Position numbers and translations under genes: made by a program | Shown: positions 40,811-64,000 of the stretch, in pieces | How the letters are laid out: every line of letters begins with the position of its first letter | Position numbering within the stretch: position 1 is the stretch's first letter | Notes under the pieces: generated by a model | What the model saw: only the letters and a program-made list of their open reading frames with translations | Databases searched by the model: none | What the model was told of the DNA's origin: nothing | DNA from: Dromiciops gliroides | Taxonomy: Eukaryota; Chordata; Mammalia; Microbiotheria; Microbiotheriidae | Length of the DNA stretch: 64,000 bases | Assembly: GCF_019393635.1 (NCBI RefSeq) | Contig: NC_057863.1 | Span: 644,525,306-644,589,305 of the forward strand | Reading direction: 5' to 3'

Positions 40811-43161
40811 AGAGTAAGCTAAGTTTCTTTATAGAAATGGGAGTATATTTTATTCCCTCCCTGAACCAAGTCTGATGAGAGTAAGGTTGCAACAATGCCC
40901 ACCCCTCCCTTCTTTCCCTCTGTTGTAATGGGTTCTTTTTGTGCCTCCTCCTTTGATATAATTAACCCCTTTCCACCTTTCCCTTCCTCTCCTCCCCCTA
41001 GTCTTCTTTGATTCTGTCCCTTAAGTTTCTTTATATCATCACATCAAAATTGCTTTAATAACAATACCTTTACAGAGATACAGATCTCAAGAGTTAAAAG
41101 TATTATCCTCCATCATATGGACTCAAACAGTTTAACATCATTGAACAACCCTTTTCTACCCCTTGTTTACCTCTTTATATTTCTCTAGAGTCTTGTATTT
41201 GGAGACCAAATTTTCTGTTCATTTCTGGTCTTTTTTCTCAGGAAGCCTTGGAAGTCCCCTAGTTCATTGAATGTCCATCTTTTCTTCTGAAAGAGAATGT
41301 TCAGTTTTGCTGGGTAGTTGATCCTGGGTTGTAGTCTAAGCTCCTTTCCCTCCTGTATATCATATTCCAAGCCCTGCAATCCTTTAATGTTGAAGCTGCC
41401 AGGTCTTCTGCAATCCTGACTGTGGCTACATGGTATTTAAATGGTTTCTTTCTGGCTGCTTGGAGTATTTTCTCCTTCACCTGATAATTCTGGAGTTTAG
41501 CTACTACATTCCTTGAGGTGTTCCTTTTGGGGTCTCTTTCAGGAGATGTTCAGTGGATTCTTTCAATGATGATTTTATCCTCTGATTCTAAAATTTCAGG
41601 GCAGTTCTCCATAATAATTTTCTGGAATATGGTGTCTAGACTCATTTCTTGATCATGGCTTTCAGGTAGTCCAATAATTCTCAGATTATCTCTCCTGGAC
41701 CTATTTTCCTGGTCAGTTGTTTTTCCAATGAGGTATTTCACATTTTCTTCTATTTTTTCAGTCTTTTGATTCTGCTCATCAGATTCTTGTTGTCTTGTGG
41801 AGTTATCTGGTTCCATCTTAATTTTTTATTTTTAATTTTAATTTTTAAGGCCATATTTTCCACAGTAAGCTTTTGCACTTCTTTTTCTGTTTGGCTAATT
41901 TTTTCTCTCATTTGGCCAATTGTGTTTTTTAAGGAATTGTTTTCCTCAGTCATTTCTTGTGCTTCTTTTTGCAGTGTAACTCTCATTTCTCTTATTTCTT
42001 TTTCCATTTTCCCTTCTACCTCTCTTATTTGATTTTTTAAAGCCTTTTTGAGCTCCTCAAAGATGATTTGAGACAAGATCATCTTCCCTCTTGAGTCTTC
42101 AGTTGTGGGCATTTTGACTAACTCATCTGTGTTTGAATTTTGGCCTTCCCTTTCAGCATAGAAGTTGTCAGTGGTAAGAGTCCTTTTTTGTTTCTTGCTC
42201 ATGTTTTAGGCTATTTTTAAACTTATGAAGTTGAAGTCTGCTCCTGGGGCACAGGGTTCATGGTTGCAAGCTTCTTACTGCTCTCAGCTGCCCCACTCTC
42301 AGCTGTGTCAAGTTGCAACAGTGTTGAGCTGCCCACGGAGCCGAGCTTTTCTGAGGTGATCGGCCAGCTGAGACGAGTGGTGCTAAGCCACACTGAGCTG
42401 AGCTTTGCTGAGGTGAGCTGCCCTCCCTTTTTACCCCAGGTGAGACAGACCCTTTCTGAAGTCTTCTAAATTATCTCATGTAGCAGGATTTTGTCTCTCT
42501 TTTTATAGGTTCTGCAGTTCCAGAATCTGTTTAGAGGCTTGATTTAATGTTGTTTTTGAAGGAAATATGGGAAAGCTCAGGAAAGTTCCTAGCTTCTCCC
42601 CACCATCTTGGCTCTGCCCCCAGAAGTCTAGCCTTGGTTCTGACCCACAAGGCTAAGGACTGACCTTAAACAAGAAAACACTTTCCCCTCACTGGTCATA
42701 TTTCCCCATTTCCTGAAAATGTAGAACCATAGATCCCATGTGATGAATCCTTAGACCTAAAGCTGAAAGGGACCTTGAGGTCCCTCTGGGCCAACCCCCT
42801 CGTTGTACAGATGAGGAAACTGTGGCCTAATAAAGTGAAGTGATTCCCCTTAAGTCCCCAAGGCAGCACAGATCAGATGCCTGATACAAACCCAGCTCTC
42901 CTGACTCCAGAGCCAAGGTTCTTCCCACTGCCCCATATCACCTCCTGGAAAGGAGATGAGGACATGCACCACTGTCATTTCCTTGGAAAAGCAGAGGACC
43001 CTTGGTGTGGAATGTCACAGATATGACCCCTGTGTCTCTTGAATTTGCTTGACTGATTTTCTTTGTTACAAAGAAAAGCTCATGAGAACAGGGGAAGGGG
43101 AACAATATTCAGAAATCACTAGGTTATAAAAGCAAACACTATACATTACAATTTTAAATGT

Positions 43162-43167
43162 TTTATT
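43162..43167 (-). terminator. candidate poly(A) signal of gene B
   Basis: AATAAA on the minus strand, 1.1 kb after the stop, in the same place as 7990-7995 for gene A. Confidence 0.35.
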
Positions 43168-44273
43168 TGAAGAGTACAATGTAGAAATGAAGAATCATCT
43201 TTGTAGGTCCAGTGCCTAGCATAGTGTTCTGCATACAGTAGGTGCTTAATGATCACTTTTTAAAGTGAAGAAGTGAATCAAAATCAAGTGAGTAGAGTGG
43301 ACTTGTTCATTTCTGAAGGGACTTCCCCCACTCCCAATGAACAGAAAACCCTTCAGCATTCTACTTTGCAAGGCCCCTTCTGACTCAGAATGCTGGAATC
43401 TGATGTTTACAAAACACTCTGATAGACTAACTAGTGAATGATTACAGAGATGGCCTCAAAGACTCTGGTCTCAAAACCCATCTCTGACCACCCTGGCAGG
43501 ATCACCCTAGACAAGTTGCTGTAGCTAATTGCTCCTGCACTTCCCTGAGACCATTTGAAACTGAAAGTACCTGCAGACTTGAGGACCATATCAGGTGTTG
43601 CCTCCAGCCACAAAGTCAAAGAACCCACCAAGAAAAATTCATGATACTTTTCATGCATAATCACAGTTGAGTTTCAGAACATCCCCATGAGATTGGTACC
43701 AATGATATTATTATCTTCCTTTTGCTGAGGTGCAGAAATTGAAGGGACTTCTTTCTCCCTGTTTGCAAGGCCCAGTAAGTCAGGGTCACAGGAAGGATTT
43801 AAAGCCAGGTCTGCTGACTCCAAACCCAACACTCCATTTCTTTGCCATCATATGGTTTGATTCCCCTCTCCCGGGACAAGGGATTCATGATCAACCAGTT
43901 GAGACCCAAGAGCAGGAAGGGTGCTTCTGACTCCTTTTATGGGATAGGCTGAATATGCAGCAGGTAAGAAGGAGGTTAGAATACAGGGGGAATATTCGGG
44001 GTAAGAGGAAGTTTGGGTCACTTACTAAGAACATCTCCTCTAGATTTGGAAGGGACCTTGGAGGCAACCCATTCATTTTATCAATGAAGAAACCAAAGGT
44101 AGTTCTAATCCCATCTTGGCTCAAGTTTCTTTCATCTGAGGGTGGTAAAAGGTGCTATGTCCTCTCCAGTCTCTGCTCAGCCTGGTTGACCTGTGGCATA
44201 CTATGTTTGGTGACAATAGGGAGATTGGCCCAGTGCCTGCTTTCCCTGGACTTGACCTTGGCCTTGGCTCCCT

Positions 44274-59869
<15,596 letters not shown>

Positions 59870-59995
59870 GGCTCGAGCTCTGACTGGCTTTGCGCCCCGA
59901 CTAAGTCTTTAAGCCTGGTCCAGGAGAGAGGCTCCGCCCTAGCTCGGCCTCTTCACACACCGGCTCCTGCGGGGTGACAGCAGCTCCGCCCCCAG
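59870..59995 (-). promoter_or_regulatory. probable core promoter of gene B
   Basis: Two GGGCGG boxes (59934-59939 and 59986-59991) are kept as in gene A. The TATA-like site is weaker (CTTAAA, 59908-59913). Confidence 0.5.
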
Positions 59996-60420
59996 GTAAG
60001 TGACCTCTCTGCCCAACCCGGTACCTCCCTGATCCCCCGACCTCAACGCAACCTCTCTCCACCTCCTGCCCTTGGCATGCGGGTCATCTCGGTGTAATAG
60101 GATCTGAGAGTCTCAGCAAGTGTCTCCACCACACCCCCGTTACACCTTCCCTTGTTCCTACTCAACCCTGGGATACTAATTGCCACTCTCTCTCCTCTTT
60201 GTCTGTCTTTGTCTCTTCCTTTCTCCTCTCCCCACCTCTATCTCTGTCTCTCTTACTGTCTCTCTCTCTCCCTTTATCCCCTCCCCCTTCCCGCCACCCC
60301 TCCTGTTTTTTTTCTGTCATACCTATGATCGAGAGCTATAAAAAATAAACTGATAACAGCTACACTCCCTACACTCTGATTCCTGGAGTCACAGGAGTCC
60401 ATGACAGGTCAACCTGGGGC

Positions 60421-60650
60421 AGGAAGAACCTTCCTGACCCAATGGATCCCTGACCTGAGTGGTAGGAACCTTCCTGACCCAATAGAGCCCTGACCTGGGC
60501 AGTAGGAACCTTCCTGACCTAATGGATCCCTGACCTGAGTGGTAGGAACCTTCCTGACCCAATGGAGCCCTGACCTGAGCAGTAGGAACCTTCCTGACCC
60601 AATGGAGCCCTGACCTGGGAAGTAGGAACCTTCCTGACCCAAAATGAGCC
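60421..60650 (-). promoter_or_regulatory. 40-bp minisatellite (six units) with DR4-like nuclear-receptor motifs
   Basis: Exact 40-bp period. The unit core GGAACCTTCCTGACCC (plus strand) occurs at 60465-60480, 60545-60560, 60585-60600 and 60625-60640, with variants at 60425-60440 and 60505-60520. On the gene's strand it reads GGGTCA-GGAA-GGTTCC (AGGTCA first half-site in the 60505 unit). A further AGGTCA lies between units at 60451, 60491, 60531, 60571 and 60611. Distance to the ATG is about 0.56-0.77 kb. Unit A has one degenerate copy. Binding is inferred, not shown. Confidence 0.6.
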
Positions 60651-60789
60651 CTGCCCTCACCTCCTTTTGCAGCATTCTGTTGTGTGTATAGCAAGGTGGA
60701 TCACCCTCTCTGAGCCCCTTCTATACCTCCAGTCTTCTTCCCTCCCCCACCCCAGCCCTGCCCTAGTGCAGCCTTCCCCTAAAGCTTCC

Positions 60790-61560
60790 ACACAGAAAAT
60801 AGACAAGGGAGATACAGAGATGGGGGGAAATGGGAGACAGAAACATCCCCAGAATATGACAGACAGGACTTGGAGAAGCAGAGGTGGAAAGGCAGGTATA
60901 GGGGAGGGGGAGAGCAGGAAAATGGGAAGAAATACTTGGGGGTGCAAAGAGAGAAATAAGGACAAGTAAAGACCAAGAGGGTTACTAAGAAGGAAGACAA
61001 AGCAACCCAGAGGTCCAGAATCATAGATTAAGAGCTGAGAAGAACCTTAGACACCATCTCTTGTTACTGAAGAAAAAATGAGGCCCAAGGCAGTCAGATA
61101 ACTTTCTCGGTAAAAGAGGCCAAGATAGAGGAGGGGAGAGGAGACACCTTTTCCACACAGGTAAGTGGCAGAACTCAGATGGGAACCTGAGTTATCTGAC
61201 CTCCAATTCCAGCACCATACCCTGAACTACACTGCCAAGGAGTGAGAAAGACAGACAGAGTGAAGGAGAAGGGAAGGAAGAAAAGCAGAAGGAGGGGGAA
61301 AGGAAGAGAAAAGGATAAAGACATGGAGGAAAGAGAATAGAAAAGAGAGGAGTAAGGAAGAGAAAGAAGAGAGGGGTAGGATAGAAAGGGGAGAAAGAGA
61401 GAGGAAAAGGAGAAAAAGAACAGGAAAGGAGAGAAAGAGATTAAAAAAAGACAGACAGAGCAAGTGGGAGAGAGACAAAGGAGAAGTGAAAGATACACGG
61501 AAAAGGAGACAGAGAAGAAAGACAGATAAAAGGGAGCAGAGAGGCTGAGGATAGAGAGAA
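60790..61560. repeat. purine-rich tract upstream of gene B
   Basis: The plus strand is mostly A/G, strongest at 61250-61480, with an old MIR-family remnant at about 61015-61240. Matches the tract upstream of gene A. Confidence 0.7.
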
Positions 61561-61745
61561 ATTAAATGCCAGTATCCCTTGGAGACTTGGAGACAACACC
61601 AGCTTCAACCCTTGGGAAAATACACAGACAGGACAAAAGGTTGGGGGAAGGCTAGAGATAGAGGGGAGTACCTTCTTCCAGGGGCACTAGGATGGATTTC
61701 AAGCCAACTTTGCCTCTTCTGCCCATCAAGAGTCTAGGTCTATAG

Positions 61746-62106
61746 ATAGGACCCTGCTCCTCTGACTTCCTCTGTTATCTGTTCTTTCCATCCCTTCCAA
61801 ATCTTCCATGCACTCTGGCCCATTCCCCTCCTGCCCCTCCCAGTCTCTCTCTAGCCTGATCCCATTGCCTCTGGCCCTGAGCCCTGCCTTTCTTGGCTCT
61901 AGGTATAGCCTTGAATGTCTAGCTGAAGAGACCCAAGCATTCCTAGCCTCCCAGCCCACTTTGTTCTAGAAGGAAACTAGGTGAAGTGATTCGGAGGCTG
62001 AAGTAATGCCTAGAATGAGGGACTGGCAGTGAGAAAGACAAAGATGCAGAAACACACAGAGGCCAAGAGAGGATCACAGAGACCAAAAGGGTAAGAGAGA
62101 AGACAC

Positions 62107-62140
<34 letters not shown>

Positions 62141-62645
62141 GACAGAGACAAATAGAAACACATAATCACAGGCTCTCAGAGTGGAGAGGTAACCTTACTC
62201 ACTGTATGGATGGTAAAACTGAGGCTATCAGTCAAACAAACATTTATTAAGCACCTATTATGTAGCAGAAACTTTCCTAAGTGCCGATTAATGGAGGAAA
62301 GAACCATTAACAGTGATTCCCCTCTCCCCTGCCCCATGCCCCACTCCATCCCTATGCCCGAGAGTCTAGGCAGGTTTCATTTTACCCCTCTCTTAAGGTT
62401 CTCCAGAACTCCAGGGAGTTTGTGGGGGTGTCTAATCTCTATGGACATTGCCTCTACCTCCTACAATGGTATTTCCCCAGTTTGAGGGGTTTTCTGAACC
62501 ACAAGTCCATAACTGCTCCCTGAGACACCGGAAAAGGATGCAGGTCATCTGACTTACTCTGTAAATCATCTTTCCAGTATAGGAAAGATCTTGCTTTCCA
62601 AGACCCCAACCCCCACCTCTCCAGGCCAGCCTTTTTCCAATGAGG

Positions 62646-62685
<40 letters not shown>

Positions 62686-62808
62686 CCCTCCCAAACTTCC
62701 TATTGGTACAAAATCAGCTGCACAGTTGTCCATGACTAGCTCAGCCTGCCAGCTCCAATTTTAAAACAGTTCTCTAGCCTCATGAGCAAATGTTTTAACA
62801 GTCATGGT
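61746..62808. other. gene-free stretch beyond the duplication
   Basis: No exon recognised. Two CA microsatellites (62107-62139 and 62645-62681). 62225-62290 has old L2/MIR-like wording (AAGCACCTATTATGTAGCAG). Confidence 0.45.
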
Positions 62809-62819
62809 AAGGCTTGGAC

Positions 62820-63133
62820 TGTTGTTTGTCCTTCATTCTGGAAGAGGACCATGAAATCAGGAGGTGATGTCATGACTTGCAGGGAATTGGATTTAAGTGA
62901 AGAAGGGCTGTGCAAAATCACCAGCCTCACTCTCTTATCCAAAGTCATCTGAGTCCAGTGGCAAAATATACATCAATGGCAACTGGAGATGACACCAGGT
63001 ATTATTTAAGGCAATTGGTGTTAAGTGACTTGCCCAGGATCACATAGGTAATAAGTGCCTGAGTTGAGATTTGAGCTCAGATCCTCCCAACTTCAGGGCC
63101 AGTGCTCTATCCACTGTGCCACCTAGATGCCCC
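62820..63133. mobile_element. composite repeat: unknown head plus antisense CORE-SINE
   Basis: Head TTTGTCCTTCATTCTGGAAG, about 180 bp of unclassified body, then an antisense CORE-SINE-like part ending TAGATGCCCC at 63124-63133. The whole is flanked by AAGGCTTGGACTG / AAGGCTTGAACTG, so it looks inserted as one unit. Confidence 0.6.
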
Positions 63134-63288
63134 AAGGCTTGAACTGGTGGCTTTACAAAAAGATCTAAATCAGCAAAGATCCTGAAAGTTGTGTTCTTTC
63201 CAGTTCAGAAAGAGGAGAAGCTAACCCAAGCTCATGAACAGGGAATGACCAAGATTTCTACCAGAGTTTTAAAACTCTACAGGGGAAG

Positions 63289-63438
63289 GAGCAGCTAGGT
63301 GGCGCAGTGGATAGAGCACCAGCCCTGGAGTCAGGAGTATCTGAGTTCAAATCCAGCCTCAGACACTTAACACTTACTAGCTGTGTGACCCTGGGCAAGT
63401 CACTTAACCCCAATTGCCTCACTGAAAAAAACAAAAAA
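63289..63438 (+). mobile_element. CORE-SINE
   Basis: Full-length young copy (AGCAGCTAGGTGGCGCAGTG, core present, A-tail). The flanking sequence is purine-rich and the duplication is unclear. Confidence 0.92.
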
Positions 63439-63775
63439 GGGAGCAAGAGGAGAGATGAGGAGAGGAAAGAGGAAAAGGGAGGGGAGGAGGAGTAGAGTGG
63501 AAGGGAGAGAATAAAGAGGAAAGGGGAGGAGGGAAGAGAAGATCACCCAAGCCTCCTCCAAGGAGAATGAGAAGGTAAAAGCTAAAGTGGTGAGATATGA
63601 GATGGATTTTGTTTGTTTGGTTTTTGCTGTTGTTGTTTTAACCAAAGGTGCTCACTCAGGGAGTTAGAACCCTGAGGGAAAAAAACATACATCCCCTTCT
63701 CCCACCTGAATTGATCTGGGTGAACCAAGCACCTGTTTCTAAGTGTTCTTATATACTATTTGGTGGGGGGGGGGT

Positions 63776-63916
63776 ATTTTTGTGACGCAATTGGGGTTAA
63801 GTGACTTGCCTAAGGTCACACAGCTAGTAAGTGTTAAGTGTCTGAGGCTGGATTTGAACTCAGGTCCTCCTGAATCCAGAGACAGTGCTCTATCCACTGT
63901 GCCACCTGGCTGCCCC
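63776..63916 (-). mobile_element. CORE-SINE, antisense
   Basis: Full-length antisense copy following a short G-run (63765-63773). Head complement GGCTGCCCCC at the right end. Confidence 0.92.
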
Positions 63917-64000
63917 CTACCACACTTTTTAAAGTCAGATGAAGTCTTTAATAGTATATAAGAGGGGAAGTTAGGGTTAGGTATAAGCAAAGAAGAACTG

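Larger units (their letters stand above)
32700..42626 (-). mobile_element. full-length L1 with nested insertions
   Basis: Exact 15-bp duplication TCTAGCCTTGGTTCT at 32685-32699 and 42627-42641. The 5' end starts GGGGGCAGAGCCAAGATGG (minus strand, near 42620). ORF1 starts at 42202 (MSKKQKRTLTTDNF) and runs in broken frames to about 41180. ORF2 runs from about 40380 with the endonuclease and then reverse transcriptase (38919-38038, with [11 protein letters not shown] and FADDMMVY), continuing at 38017-37337 and, beyond the nested insertion, to about 33100. The 3' UTR and tail are at 32700-33090. Net length without nested elements is about 6.2 kb. ORF2 carries several frameshifts and stops, so it is inactive. 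Confidence 0.93.

Noticed and set aside
60389-60694. Repeated open frame (about 100 aa of 13-residue repeats), or a CRISPR-like array
   Set aside because: The 40-bp period is not a multiple of three, so the reading frame rotates. Units touch with no spacers, and the genome is mammalian. It is a minisatellite.

Overview
The window is nuclear DNA from a marsupial. About 27 copies of one tRNA-headed CORE-SINE, many with clean target-site duplications and poly(A) tails, are interspersed with L1 LINEs whose ORF2 has an FADD reverse-transcriptase box. This SINE type is typical of marsupials; I cannot name the species. The only host protein-coding genes I can support are two nine-exon cytochrome P450 genes of the CYP2B type. 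Both lie on the minus strand, head to tail.

Layout. 1-7.6 kb: gene-free, mostly old L1 and SINE debris. 7.6-28.7 kb: duplicated unit A, with CYP2B-like gene A (stop codon at 9099, ATG at 26813, 493 residues). A 5'-truncated 6.2-kb L1 carrying five SINEs sits in its first intron. 28.7-42.6 kb: intergenic, with an L1 fragment, about 2.8 kb without a recognised gene, then a full-length minus-strand L1 flanked by a 15-bp target duplication and interrupted by a nested ORF1-only (HAL1-like) element and a SINE. 42.8-61.7 kb: duplicated unit B, with CYP2B-like gene B (stop at 44274, ATG at 59869, 492 residues). 61.7-64 kb: gene-free, with CA repeats, a composite repeat and two SINEs.

Both P450 copies look functional from sequence. 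All splice junctions are GT-AG, exon lengths match the CYP2B pattern (177/174, 163, 150, 161, 177, 142, 188, 142, 182 nt), and the anchor, proline-rich hinge, I-helix Thr, ExxR and heme-Cys motifs are intact. The proteins differ at about 26 residues plus one single-residue indel (about 94-95 percent identical). The differences cluster in exon 1 and exon 5, while exons 3 and 7 appear identical. None of the young SINEs is shared by the two units, so the duplication is older than that SINE wave.

The observation most worth following up is upstream of gene B. A 40-bp unit that is single in unit A is present about six times in unit B, some 0.55-0.8 kb before the ATG. On the gene's sense strand each unit carries a DR4-like nuclear-receptor motif (GGGTCA-GGAA-GGTTCC) and most carry a further AGGTCA half-site. 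CYP2B genes are classically induced by CAR/PXR through DR4 sites, so this may be a lineage-specific enhancer expansion. That is an inference and was not tested.
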